NCBI RefSeq assembly: GCF_017349075.1
Contig: NZ_JAFMOF010000002.1
Span: forward strand, 1,116,001 to 1,180,000
Length of the DNA stretch: 64,000 nucleotides
Reading direction: 5' to 3'
Source of the DNA: Streptomyces triculaminicus
GTDB taxonomy: Bacteria; Actinomycetota; Actinomycetes; Streptomycetales; Streptomycetaceae
The translations under genes and the position numbers were made by a program. This document shows positions 1 through 7,526 of the stretch, piece after piece (positions within the stretch are counted from its first letter, which is position 1; the number at the start of each line of letters is the position of its first letter). Under the pieces are notes generated by a model that worked only from the letters and a program-made list of their open reading frames with translations, made no database searches and was not told the origin of the DNA.

Positions 1-777
1 GTAAGTGGGGCAGACCTACTCGCTCTTGCCAAAGGCGAGATCTTGGCGATCTCTGCCGATGAATACTGCGACCCAGACCTCGGGCGCTCCATCACGCAAC
101 ATCTGCTGAATGATGAGCGTTACACCGGGTATCCAAACGTGCCAGATGTGCACAAATGGGGGCTAAATACGTACGACGGCTTTTCAAGCCCGGAGCGCGA
201 AGAGCACTACTTCAACGACGCCCTTCCTGCAATCCAGTCACTGCGAGAGTACTGGTCCCCGAGCATCTCTCCAATCGACCGACTTAGATTGGAACTGCAG
301 GAGGGGTGGCCTGCTGGAGCGAACTTGGAGTACCTCGACAACCGGGCACTGTTTGTGGGGCAAGCGCGAATATTCCACGAAGGCAAGGGGGCAATACCTC
401 ACCAAGACTTCCTGCCTTGGGAGTTGCGCGACCTCCGCAAGTCTGAGAGAACAGATCGGGCACCCGAACTCATCGGGCAGCTTACAGCAAACATATATCT
501 GCAGACCCCTCAAAGCGGGGGTGAGCTTGAACTTTGGCTGCACGGCTACGACCATCCTGAATACAAAACCAAGCTAGACGCCCCCGACAGCTACGGACTA
601 AGCCGCGACCTCATCCCTGACCCAGCGTTGGTACTCTCGCCACGCGATGGGATGCTAATCCTTTTTCACGCCACTCGGGTCCACGCGGTACGACCATCGG
701 AAGCGTGCGACCGTGTAGCAATCAGCACCTTCATCGGAGTTCGCGGAATTGATCATCCTCTGACGTACTGGAGTTAG
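1..777 (+). CDS. 2-oxoglutarate/Fe(II)-dependent oxygenase, 5' partial
   Basis: The reading frame is already open at base 1 and the first in-window start candidate (TTG at 43) has no good ribosome site, so the true start probably lies upstream. The protein has the jelly-roll dioxygenase signature: an H-Q-D motif at about residues 120-122 (counted from 43) and a distal His at about 214 within RVHAVRP, followed by an Arg that could bind 2-oxoglutarate. Such enzymes hydroxylate or otherwise oxidise a substrate; the substrate cannot be read from the sequence. GC content is visibly lower than in the host genes to the right, which suggests horizontal transfer. The gene lies outside the tRNA-Ser remnant at 1061-1122, so it may belong to a separate island or to the flanking chromosome. 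Confidence 0.75.
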   Translation, partial: VSGADLLALAKGEILAISADEYCDPDLGRSITQHLLNDERYTGYPNVPDVHKWGLNTYDGFSSPEREEHYFNDALPAIQSLREYWSPSISPIDRLRLELQEGWPAGANLEYLDNRALFVGQARIFHEGKGAIPHQDFLPWELRDLRKSERTDRAPELIGQLTANIYLQTPQSGGELELWLHGYDHPEYKTKLDAPDSYGLSRDLIPDPALVLSPRDGMLILFHATRVHAVRPSEACDRVAISTFIGVRGIDHPLTYWS

Positions 778-1003
778 CGCACTTCATTCTGGCTCTCGGC
801 TATTACAGCCACCGATTCTCGACCGCTGACGTCGCCGCCCCAGGCCCCCATCCGACCTTCACAAGGGCCGGCGCTTCTCGTAGCCCGCGGACGGAAGACA
901 GCACTCCGTCAGTCGCGAGGGCTCGAACGCCTGGGCCACAGATGGGCCACACGCCCTGGTCAACCCCGGGAAACGGGCGGTACGAGGTGAGACAGACCCC
1001 CAA
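778..1003. other. non-coding stretch left of the tRNA remnant
   Basis: No convincing gene is present. The segment holds a short direct repeat (tgggccacagatgggccaca at about 934-953) and otherwise nothing recognisable. Confidence 0.4.
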
Positions 1004-1035
1004 CACCAAAGGGGCGCCCCGAACCGGGGCACCCC
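1004..1035 (-). terminator. terminator downstream of the tRNA-Ser remnant
   Basis: On the minus strand a 10-bp stem (ggggtgcccc / ggggcgcccc, one G-U pair) closes a 5-nt loop and is followed by TTTGG. It starts about 26 nt beyond the 3' end of the tRNA-Ser fragment, the usual place for a tRNA terminator. This suggests that the sequence on this side of the fragment is the original tRNA context. Confidence 0.65.
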
Positions 1036-1060
1036 TTCTGACCTGCGCTAATTCTCACAA

Positions 1061-1122
1061 GGCGGAGACTGTGGGATTCGAACCCACGGTGACGTTGCCG
1101 CCACTACGGTTTTCAAGACCGT
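1061..1122 (-). pseudogene. 3' part of tRNA-Ser(UGA), probable attachment-site remnant
   Basis: Reading the minus strand, the anticodon arm (1122-1106, loop CTTGAAA, anticodon TGA), a long class II variable arm, the T arm (GTGGG-TTCGAAT-CCCAC) and the 3' acceptor strand AGTCTCC plus discriminator G are all intact. The 5' acceptor strand (expected GGAGACT) and the D arm are missing: the sequence beyond 1122 does not pair. A tRNA cut just 5' of its anticodon stem is the classic attR/attL left by an element that integrated into the tRNA 3' half. The element would lie to the right. No intact partner tRNA-Ser was found elsewhere in the window. Confidence 0.8.
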
Positions 1123-1194
1123 ATTCCTCGGGGAACGCATGAAGGCCCCCGCAACCGATCCTGAGGACCGACCATGGGGGCCAGGAGGGCGGGG

Positions 1195-1383
1195 TCAGCG
1201 CGCCCGGTTGATGGACGGCACGCCGTCCCGGTAGCCAGGCACCTCAGCGTGCACTCGGGCGTCCGCCGCCCACTGCTCGCGCAGCTCGCGCGGCGTGACC
1301 GCCACCCGCGGACTCTCGTCCACGGTGTTCAGCACGTTCTCGGCGGGCACGGCCCGCAGGAGCTTGATCAGTAGGTGTCGCAT
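1195..1383 (-). CDS. small phage protein of unknown function
   Basis: A 62-residue basic protein starts at an ATG inside the last 16 nt of the dNMP kinase gene, as expected for translational coupling. I do not recognise a domain. Its context, last in the late operon next to the tRNA remnant, suggests an accessory role. It could also be a chance frame in GC-rich DNA, but the overlap and the non-repetitive composition favour a real gene. Confidence 0.5.
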   Translation of the reverse strand: MRHLLIKLLRAVPAENVLNTVDESPRVAVTPRELREQWAADARVHAEVPGYRDGVPSINRAR

Positions 1384-1955
1384 CGGCTCTTCCTGGTCTG
1401 TTCCATGGCCGCGTCCACCTGACGGTGCAGCGCGGCAAGTGTTCTGTTGTTGTTGATCAGCAGCTCCCCGTGGTGGAGGGGCAGTCGCTCGGATTCATGC
1501 GCCACGTCCGGGAGCCCCGGCCGGTCGACGGACCACAGGGCGAAGCCGTGCGCGGCCAAGGCGTGCACCTCGTTCTCGAAGCGGACGTCCGGCACGACGA
1601 CGGGGCGAGCGTCCCCCTCCCGGTGCACGGTGTCGGCGCCCCGGAGCAGCACGTCGACCCAGTGGTCCGCGTTGATGTGGTGACGTACGCCTTCTGTGCC
1701 GAGGCGTTGCAGGAAGCGCCGGGCCTCGGGGTAGCGCTCCTTGACCGTCTCCCAGCCGAAGAGGCGCACCGCCTCGGCGAGACGCAGGGCGCTGCCGTCC
1801 CGCGCAGCGGGGGCAATTACGGGGTCTATGCCGAGGGCCATGTCCTTGAGCGGGTCGGCCAGGGCCATGCGCCGGAATCCGTGTGCTTCGACGAGTCGTG
1901 CGGCCACGGTGTCCTTGCCGCTGCGTGCCCGTCCGATGATCCCGATTCCTCGCAC
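1368..1955 (-). CDS. deoxynucleoside monophosphate kinase
   Basis: The 195-residue protein opens with a P-loop, GRARSGKDT at residues 8-16, followed by a lid/NMP-binding arrangement (ADPLKDMA, VVVPDVRFENE) typical of phage dNMP kinases. These enzymes phosphorylate dNMPs to dNDPs for phage DNA synthesis. The GTG start is preceded by gggaagg at a good distance. A 22-nt motif shared with the integrase-HNH intergenic region lies just upstream (1985-2006). Nucleotide metabolism genes usually sit with replication genes, so the gene may mark the edge of the early region. Confidence 0.85.
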   Translation of the reverse strand: MRGIGIIGRARSGKDTVAARLVEAHGFRRMALADPLKDMALGIDPVIAPAARDGSALRLAEAVRLFGWETVKERYPEARRFLQRLGTEGVRHHINADHWVDVLLRGADTVHREGDARPVVVPDVRFENEVHALAAHGFALWSVDRPGLPDVAHESERLPLHHGELLINNNRTLAALHRQVDAAMEQTRKSRCDTY

Positions 1956-1984
1956 CCTTACCCTTCCCTCGGCTGACGCGAGGG

Positions 1985-2006
1985 TTGAGTTCGGGAGGGG
2001 TACAGC
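1985..2006. repeat. 22-nt motif, copy 1 (partner at 24508-24529)
   Basis: The sequence ttgagttcgggaggggtaca plus gc differs at only two positions from the copy at 24508-24529. Both lie upstream, in the minus-strand sense, of phage genes (dNMP kinase here, HNH nuclease there). This fits a phage promoter or operator element better than chance. Confidence 0.5.
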
Positions 2007-2054
2007 TCAGCCGATCACTAACGGCACGCCTGTCGAACTGGGGCTGCCCTACCG

Positions 2055-2717
2055 CTACTTTTCCAGGCGGGCATCTCCCCAAACTCCATGAGAGTAGTTA
2101 TCGTAATATTCGCCCCTCGTGAATTTAACTTTCAATTTAAGAGTCTGCATACCGGCTACCGCGAAACGTAGCTCCCGAGGGTCACCCTTAGAAAGCTGCT
2201 GCATATACAGAATGCGATTATCGCCGTTTAGTTCAAAAGTCAGCGATCCACCCGTTGGGGAGTCATCGCTCACCCCGATGGTGGCGACGAATCGCTTCCA
2301 GCTACCCCCCAAGCTGTACTCAACATCATTGGCAGGGAGGGTATCTCTATCGACTCTTAGCGAGACACTCTGAGGATACGTTCGACCGCGGAGGTCGACC
2401 GAACCCACGTCTGCATTATGGCTTGAAGACAGCGGAGTAAAGTCGGAAAGATATTGCGTTTCAGATTCCGTGCCGTCTACCCCTGAACTGGGTTTAGGGC
2501 TGCTGTTGACGCTTTCGCTCGCCGAAGGAGAATGCGTTGGCGTTGGCGTTGGCGTTGGCGTTGGCGTTGGCGTTGGCGTTGGTGGTGGCGGGGGCGGCTC
2601 ATCACAGGAACGCAGAGTTAGGAACGTCAATAGAGCAACGGCAATCGTGCAGATCGCTGCACAATTTGCCAACCCTCCGTTTTCTCTGCGCCAATCGACC
2701 ACTCGGCCAGTATCCAT
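2055..2717 (-). CDS. membrane-anchored NPCBM-domain protein
   Basis: The ATG at 2717 has AAGGG just upstream and gives about 220 residues; an ATG eight codons earlier has no ribosome site. The order is a short basic N-terminus, one transmembrane helix (about residues 18-36, ending at a Cys), a Thr-Pro repeat linker encoded by a hexanucleotide array, and a C-terminal beta domain of the NPCBM type (motifs YSLGGSWKRFVATIG and a final WGDARL). NPCBM domains bind carbohydrate. The protein is probably displayed on the lysogen surface with the domain outside. It is less GC-rich than its neighbours and sits after the lysis genes, the usual place for a lysogenic-conversion or superinfection-exclusion gene; that role is inference. 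Confidence 0.7.
   Translation of the reverse strand: MDTGRVVDWRRENGGLANCAAICTIAVALLTFLTLRSCDEPPPPPPTPTPTPTPTPTPTPTHSPSASESVNSSPKPSSGVDGTESETQYLSDFTPLSSSHNADVGSVDLRGRTYPQSVSLRVDRDTLPANDVEYSLGGSWKRFVATIGVSDDSPTGGSLTFELNGDNRILYMQQLSKGDPRELRFAVAGMQTLKLKVKFTRGEYYDNYSHGVWGDARLEK
2534..2581. repeat. hexanucleotide tandem repeat (gcgttg x8)
   Basis: Eight perfect copies of gcgttg encode the Thr-Pro linker of the NPCBM protein on the opposite strand. Because the unit is six bases, copy-number changes would alter linker length by two residues per unit without shifting the frame. Confidence 0.9.
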
Positions 2718-2798
2718 GCACCCTTGGGGAAGGTGCAGCATTACGCCAATCGTGGTGAACGCAGCCCACCTATCGACGCTCCATTGGCGGCACAGGGC

Positions 2799-3089
2799 TT
2801 ACTTCTGCGATGAAGATGAATATGTGACCGCAGCTTCCCTCGATCCGATTGCCTGCCCAGGGATGGCCTCGACTTCCTCGCGGAGCACCGCGCGATGGTT
2901 GGGGGTGACGCGGGCTCGCGCGCCGTGGCCGAGGAACAGCGTCACGGCGGCCACGACGGCACCGACCATGGGTTCGGTGTGCTCGATGCCGGCGAGTGCG
3001 GGAACCCACGCTCCCAGCAGGGAGAGAGCGGCCACGACGATGGCGCGCACCATCACGGGGTTGTCTCGGATGTCGTCTCTGATGATCAT
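2799..3089 (-). CDS. holin-like two-helix membrane protein
   Basis: The 96-residue product has a short charged N-terminus, two hydrophobic helices (about residues 15-33 and 42-58) and a polar C-terminal tail, the layout of small phage holins. Its ATG overlaps the stop of the preceding gene (ATGA). It follows the endolysin and a second TM protein, so the three form a lysis cassette. The assignment rests on topology and context only. Confidence 0.65.
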   Translation of the reverse strand: MIIRDDIRDNPVMVRAIVVAALSLLGAWVPALAGIEHTEPMVGAVVAAVTLFLGHGARARVTPNHRAVLREEVEAIPGQAIGSREAAVTYSSSSQK

Positions 3090-3328
3090 GCCTTTCCGGT
3101 GACGCGGATGGCCTCGGCGACGATCGCGCCGAGGGCGGAGACCCCGGCCAGGGGTGCGGCGTAGCGCCACCGTTCGATGGCGCGTAGCCGGGTCTCGTGG
3201 TCGGCGAGTTCCGCGGCCGTGGTGGTCTGGGTCTGGGTCAGCCCTCGGACGTCATCGCGCAGGCCCACGATCTGGTCGTAGATCTCGCGGGCGGAGATGC
3301 TGACGCCGAGGGAGTCGCGTTCGTTCAT
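3086..3328 (-). CDS. coiled-coil membrane protein, possible holin partner
   Basis: The 80-residue protein has an N-terminal polar, heptad-like helix (about 10-52) and one C-terminal transmembrane helix (AAPLAGVSALGAIVAEAI). This matches XhlA-like or spanin/holin-associated proteins encoded beside actinophage endolysins. Its start overlaps the endolysin stop by 4 nt and its stop overlaps the next start by 4 nt, so the three lysis genes are coupled. Confidence 0.6.
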   Translation of the reverse strand: MNERDSLGVSISAREIYDQIVGLRDDVRGLTQTQTTTAAELADHETRLRAIERWRYAAPLAGVSALGAIVAEAIRVTGKA

Positions 3329-4539
3329 GCCGCCGTCACCAGCTCGGGCACGGTGCGCGCCAGCTCGGCGCGCACGGCGTCCTTCTTCGAGGTCGGCTTG
3401 ACCGGGCGGAAGGTGATCGAGCCGTCCGCGTTCTTCTCCATGGTCCACAGCCCCTCGCCCAGGGGATCGGCCGGCGCGGGCTTGGCCTTCTCCGGCGGAT
3501 CGGCCGGCTTGGCGGGCTTCGGCTGTGCCGGCTTGGCCAGGGCCGGCTCCTGCGGCTGCGTCGGCTTCGTGGGGGCAGGGGCCAGGAGCTTGCGCAGGGA
3601 GACGGGTCCGGGGATGCCGTCGGCGTCCACGCCGGTGAAGCCGAGGGAGCGCTGGAAGTCGGCGTAGTTGCGCTGGTCGGCCTGCGACCATCGGGGGCCG
3701 GGACCTTCGGCGTAGTGGCGGCCGAAACCCTTGTCCACCAGGGCCTTGCCCAGGGCCGTGATGTGTGGTCCATACGCGCCGGGGCCGTACTCGTGGCCGC
3801 TGATGCTGACTCGGCCGACCGACGGCTCGTCCTGGTCCCGCCGGGGCGTGTCGGGTGCCGGTGAGGAGGGCTTGGCCGGAGCGGGCTTGGCGGTGGCCGG
3901 GACGGTCAGCTCCTGGCCTTCGGTGATCCGGTCAGGGTGGTCGATGCCGGGGTTCAGAGAGAGGAGAGCCGATACGGTGGTGCCGCACAGGGCGGCAATC
4001 GCGCTCAGTGTCTGCCCTCGTTTGATGGTCCACCGTCCCGGGCTGGCCGGGGCGGGAGTATCACCGGCGAGGGTGGCGAAGGCGGGGCGGCCGAAGCCGA
4101 GGATCATCGACCGGGGGCGGGTGCGGTAGTACACGCCGTCGCCGTTGTTCTGCGAGCCGGCCGTGCCGCTGGAGGTATTGCCCTCAACCGTCTTCACGCT
4201 CGTCCCGGGTTCGGCGTCGGCCAGGGCGATGCCGACGTGGTAGGCGACGCCGTCGCCGTTGTGGAAGAACACCACGTCGCCGGCCCTGGCCTGCGCCTGC
4301 GACCCGTACCACTGGCCGCGGCTCTTGAAGAACTCGACGTGCGAGGGGCAGTAGGCGAACTTCCCGACCGCCGCCGCGTTGCCGGTCCGCTCGGCGCAGT
4401 ACGAGACGAACATGTCGCACCAGGGCTGCCAGTTCATCGGGTACCAGCGGCCGAAGGCGGTGTCGTTGTTGCGGCCTTCCTTGTACTTCTGGTCGGCCCA
4501 CTTCCTCGCTTCGGCGAGGAAGGCGTTACGGGAACCCAG
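3325..4539 (-). CDS. endolysin: CHAP, LysM and peptidoglycan-binding domains
   Basis: The protein cleaves peptidoglycan at the end of the lytic cycle. It has an N-terminal CHAP amidase/peptidase domain (Cys in QPWCDMF, His in VAYHVGI), a LysM repeat (WTIKRGQTLSAIAALCG to ELTVP), a Pro-rich linker and a peptidoglycan-binding repeat (WSQADQRNYADFQRSLG). The first ATG, at 4437, would cut off part of the CHAP fold: the frame continues upstream through conserved CHAP-like residues (KWADQKYKEG, FGRWYPMNWQP). Between the upstream stop and 4437 no ATG, GTG or TTG exists, but a CTG at 4539 lies 8 nt after a perfect AAAGGAGGAG. I therefore start the gene at CTG, giving 404 residues. Confidence 0.85.
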   Translation of the reverse strand: MGSRNAFLAEARKWADQKYKEGRNNDTAFGRWYPMNWQPWCDMFVSYCAERTGNAAAVGKFAYCPSHVEFFKSRGQWYGSQAQARAGDVVFFHNGDGVAYHVGIALADAEPGTSVKTVEGNTSSGTAGSQNNGDGVYYRTRPRSMILGFGRPAFATLAGDTPAPASPGRWTIKRGQTLSAIAALCGTTVSALLSLNPGIDHPDRITEGQELTVPATAKPAPAKPSSPAPDTPRRDQDEPSVGRVSISGHEYGPGAYGPHITALGKALVDKGFGRHYAEGPGPRWSQADQRNYADFQRSLGFTGVDADGIPGPVSLRKLLAPAPTKPTQPQEPALAKPAQPKPAKPADPPEKAKPAPADPLGEGLWTMEKNADGSITFRPVKPTSKKDAVRAELARTVPELVTAA

Positions 4540-4617
4540 TGCGGGCTCCTCCTTTCGAGATGACGATGACTCGGCCAGGGCCCGCGTAATTCACAACGGA
4601 GCCCTGGCAGCCAAAAA

Positions 4618-4764
4618 TTACCTGACCCTGCCTCCAAATAACGCCTTGAGTGCCAGCAACGCACGCTCTCTAATCCGGGGGTCCGGATGCATGACCGCCG
4701 TTAGTAGCACTGCGGTGACCGCCGCCAGAAACTCCGTGCCCGGTAGGGCAGTTGTCATCTCCAT
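4618..4764 (-). CDS. small hydrophobic protein upstream of the endolysin
   Basis: A possible 48-residue protein with one hydrophobic stretch (EFLAAVTAVLLTAVM) and a basic C-terminus (PRIRERALLALKALFGG). The start is uncertain: ATGs at 4764 and 4758 lack a clear ribosome site, so it may be read from a short-leader transcript made at the palindromic region just upstream. Function unknown. Confidence 0.4.
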   Translation of the reverse strand: MEMTTALPGTEFLAAVTAVLLTAVMHPDPRIRERALLALKALFGGRVR

Positions 4765-4805
4765 GGCAAGAACATAGCGCGACCGTTCCACTGTGCGCAA
4801 ATGGC

Positions 4806-4882
4806 GACCTTATGTATACGGCTCCACCTTATGTATAAGGTCAGCATGGATTTCCGGAATACCGGAAACAGTAATCCGGAAA
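4806..4882. promoter_or_regulatory. palindrome cluster, probable operator/promoter region
   Basis: Within about 77 bp lie accttatgtata (4806-4817), the perfect palindrome ACCTTAT-GT-ATAAGGT (about 4828-4843), the inverted repeat TTTCCGG-AATA-CCGGAAA (about 4851-4868) and a further half-site atccggaaa. The segment is AT-rich compared with its surroundings and separates the tail genes from the lysis genes. Two different palindromes suggest two DNA-binding proteins or a dimer pair controlling a minus-strand lysis promoter (TATACAT as a possible -10). Confidence 0.5.
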
Positions 4883-4890
4883 TTGGTGGG

Positions 4891-5475
4891 CTAAACGAAA
4901 GTGGGCGCCCTGTCGACCTTCGCGAGCTCCTCGTCACTCAGGTCGTCCTCGCCGAGAGCTGTCACGGTAGGCACCCAGAACGAGGCCGAGGAGCTGTCAG
5001 TCGCGGGGGTGTTGCCGCGCAGGAAGAAGCGGTCCGCGCTGTCGCCCTCGGACCAGCCGGTACGTCCGGGCCAGCGCCAGAACCACCGCAGTGTGCGGTA
5101 TTTGATCGTGCCCATGCCGGGGACGTCGTAGGACTGCATGTCCCCGGGGCGGACGACGGCGCAGGGGTATCCGCCGGTGTTGTGGGTGGTCTTGCCGGTG
5201 TTCGTCTTCAGTTCGACTTGCCAGTCCTGGGCGGAGAACAGGCGCGCTTCCACCCGCAGGATGGGCTTGTTCATGCCGGAGATCGGCACTTCGGCAAGAT
5301 CCACCCAGCCGGGGCCCTGGAAGCGGTGGGCGGAGCCGGGGTAGACGGCCACCGACTGGAACCGGTCGGTGCGCCCGCCGCGCGGAGGTGTGCGTTCCAG
5401 GTCGCGCAGCCGACGTTCGAGGTCGGCGAGCTGGTCGACCAGGCTCGGCTCACGGACTAGTGAAGCTCTCCGCAT
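4891..5475 (-). CDS. minor tail protein with N-terminal coiled coil
   Basis: A 194-residue protein whose first 30 residues form a charged helix (LVDQLADLERRLRDLER) typical of trimeric phage fibres, followed by a beta-rich aromatic C-terminal part. It overlaps the end of the previous tail gene by 26 nt and is preceded by AGAGGAA. It is probably a baseplate or receptor-contact component. The exact role is not visible. Confidence 0.6.
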   Translation of the reverse strand: MRRASLVREPSLVDQLADLERRLRDLERTPPRGGRTDRFQSVAVYPGSAHRFQGPGWVDLAEVPISGMNKPILRVEARLFSAQDWQVELKTNTGKTTHNTGGYPCAVVRPGDMQSYDVPGMGTIKYRTLRWFWRWPGRTGWSEGDSADRFFLRGNTPATDSSSASFWVPTVTALGEDDLSDEELAKVDRAPTFV

Positions 5476-6661
5476 CAAACAGTTCCTCTTGGCACAGGGA
5501 CAGCTCGCACCGGTCCGAGCCGTCCGCGTTGACCGCGACGCGCACTTCGGTGAGCACGTACGAGCTGTCGATGCGCATGAATTCGTTGGCTGAGACGAGA
5601 CGGAGTTTCTGGCCCATGTTCGGGTCGAAGTAGTGGGGGGCGTAGACGTCGGGGTAGGTCACCAGGCGCGGGGTGACGATGCCCGTGGCCCCGAAGTGCA
5701 GGGCGGTGTCCCCGTGGAGATCGAGGGTGCTCTGGTGCTTGATCGATCCCATGACGTTGACGACGTCGCGCTGCGGGAAGAGCCGGCGCAGCTGTGGGTT
5801 GTCGCGGCGGGACCAGACGCCGGCGGTCTTGTCGCTGCCGCTCGCGCCGATGGTGTACGCGGTCGTCGCGATGTTCTCGCCGTTGAGGAACAGTTCCTGC
5901 ACTTCGCACGTGGTGCCGTCGACCAGGTCCGGCAACGGTACGCCAGCCGGGTCGGTGGCAGTGCGTGGCGTGCGGTCGACGGTGTTGCGGATGTCGTGGC
6001 GCAGCTCGGTGCCCTCGTGGGCCCGCCATGCCGCGCTGCGGAAGAAGAAGCCGCCGATGTTGTCGGCGAGGTCCTGCATCACGTCCAGCGAGGGCTTGAA
6101 CTCGTTCTCCAGAAACGACAGCTCCCGCTTGCGGGGCATCGCGGTGATGGCCGCGGTGCTGGTCTGGATGCCCCACTCGGCGCGCAGGGCCATGCGCTTG
6201 AGGATGTCGGACTGGAAGTCACCGCCGGCCTTGGTGGACCATCCGCCGTAGGCGTGGTTGGTCTCGTAGTACGACAGGAAGTCGCGCGCGGCCAGCTCCA
6301 GCGTCCGCTCCTCTAGGTCCACGCGCAGGTTCCAGACGATGCCGCCCCAGACCATGTAGCCGTCGCGGACGATGCCCAGGACGGTACGGAACGGCTGGAT
6401 CGCCGGGTACCGCAGGCGGGCGTCGTCCAGTGCAGCCAGCGGGATGGTCACGGTGGCCTCGGACGGCTTGTCCATGGTGCGCCGCCAACCGACGTTCACG
6501 AAGCGGGGCGAGGCCCGGTAGACGGCGCGCCAGCCCTTCTGGCGGAAGCTGTCGGGGTGCCACCCTGTACTGCCGGTTCCCCGAGTGAAGTCGAGCGCGG
6601 GGTCTCCGTCGGGGATGAATTCGTACAACCGGGCTTCGTAGCCCGATTCGGTGACCGCCAG
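5450..6661 (-). CDS. minor tail protein, baseplate hub type (Gp37-like)
   Basis: The roughly 400-residue protein resembles the tail proteins that follow the fibre genes in actinophages of the ReqiPepy6 Gp37-like kind: a beta-rich N-terminal hub (ARLYEFIPDGD, VWGGIVWNLRVD, LELAARDFLSYYE) and a C-terminal beta domain ending in ELSLCQEELFD. An ATG at 6733 would add 24 Pro-rich residues but has no ribosome site. A CTG at 6661 lies 6 nt after GAAAGGGGG, and protein-like sequence begins there. I prefer the CTG; the ATG remains possible. Confidence 0.65.
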   Translation of the reverse strand: MAVTESGYEARLYEFIPDGDPALDFTRGTGSTGWHPDSFRQKGWRAVYRASPRFVNVGWRRTMDKPSEATVTIPLAALDDARLRYPAIQPFRTVLGIVRDGYMVWGGIVWNLRVDLEERTLELAARDFLSYYETNHAYGGWSTKAGGDFQSDILKRMALRAEWGIQTSTAAITAMPRKRELSFLENEFKPSLDVMQDLADNIGGFFFRSAAWRAHEGTELRHDIRNTVDRTPRTATDPAGVPLPDLVDGTTCEVQELFLNGENIATTAYTIGASGSDKTAGVWSRRDNPQLRRLFPQRDVVNVMGSIKHQSTLDLHGDTALHFGATGIVTPRLVTYPDVYAPHYFDPNMGQKLRLVSANEFMRIDSSYVLTEVRVAVNADGSDRCELSLCQEELFDAESFTSP

Positions 6662-6925
6662 GGCGGCCCCCTTTCGTGCGGGTGGCCAGTCGGAAGGAGG
6701 GTTGCCGGGGCCGGCCAAGCTGGTGGGTTGCATTTTTGTTGTGACCGTTGGCTTGTGTGCCGAGGTCCCGACCGCTTAAGTCGTTCATGCGTTCAAGAAG
6801 CTACCTCGGTACGTGACCGTCTACGTAAACTGACGGCGCCCGCCCGTACGCCACACGGCCGGAGGTGACCAGTCACAGCGCCCGTGAGTTTGTGAGAGGC
6901 GTCCCAGCACTCACACACTGGGTCG
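6662..6925. other. intergenic region around the plus-strand moron
   Basis: The segment separates the minus-strand tail gene from the plus-strand gene at 6926. It is less GC-rich around 6735-6800 and holds GGAGGTGACCAGTCAC near 6858-6873, but no clear -10/-35 pair. It presumably contains the moron promoter. Confidence 0.35.
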
Positions 6926-7468
6926 GTGACAGCCATATGGAGCGTGGTAGCCCCACCTGCCGCAGCGGTCTTGACCACACTCATCGGAGTCTTCACAGGC
7001 AGCGCGGTCAGCAAGCGGGCCCAAGATCGCAGTTGGAATCGCGATCAGCAAGTGGCAGCGTGCATACGCATGCTTCAGGAATCCTCCACCGCACTGGCCA
7101 GCCTGAGTGCTATGGAGGCCAGCCGTCCTGAATCTGATCCGCAAGGGACGGTAGTGCCTACCACGGTTGACTGGGATCCCTGGAACGAGGCGCTCAGCTT
7201 GGTCAACGTCGTAGCCGACCGTGAGATCGTGGAGGCCGCGCATGCTCTCGACGAGCAGTTGTGGCGTCTGCACATCATGGTCCGACGGGGCCTGACGCCC
7301 GAGGAGAACTGGCTAGACCTGCAAGCGCGGGTCACCGCTGCCCGGGCCGACCTCATTCTCACCGCGCGTCGTCGGCTGTCCATTGCAGGGGACTCACTCC
7401 CTCGCCTGTCGGGCCGCCCCGCGCCGGACGACCCGATCTGGCCTCCGTCGCATCCCGGACAGCGGTGA
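6926..7468 (+). CDS. plus-strand moron: N-terminally anchored membrane protein
   Basis: This 180-residue protein is the only clear gene on the plus strand inside the prophage. A hydrophobic N-terminal segment (about residues 4-24) is followed by a soluble helical part (RDQQVAACIRMLQES, LDEQLWRLHIMVRRG, ADLILTARRRL). The composition and opposite orientation inside the tail operon mark it as a moron, probably expressed in the lysogen. I recognise no enzymatic motif. The GTG start has only a weak ribosome site. Confidence 0.65.
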   Translation: MTAIWSVVAPPAAAVLTTLIGVFTGSAVSKRAQDRSWNRDQQVAACIRMLQESSTALASLSAMEASRPESDPQGTVVPTTVDWDPWNEALSLVNVVADREIVEAAHALDEQLWRLHIMVRRGLTPEENWLDLQARVTAARADLILTARRRLSIAGDSLPRLSGRPAPDDPIWPPSHPGQR

Positions 7469-7526
7469 GCCCGAGGTGCCGGCAGAAGCCAGCTGTCGTG
7501 TGTGACGTGGTCGGTGGCGGGTTACC

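Noticed and set aside
942..1142. Plus-strand frame with GFEPTVTLPPLRFSRP
   Set aside because: It is the well-known antisense translation of a tRNA-Ser gene, not a protein.
1061..1150. Complete tRNA gene
   Set aside because: No sequence pairs with the 3' acceptor strand and no D arm can be folded.
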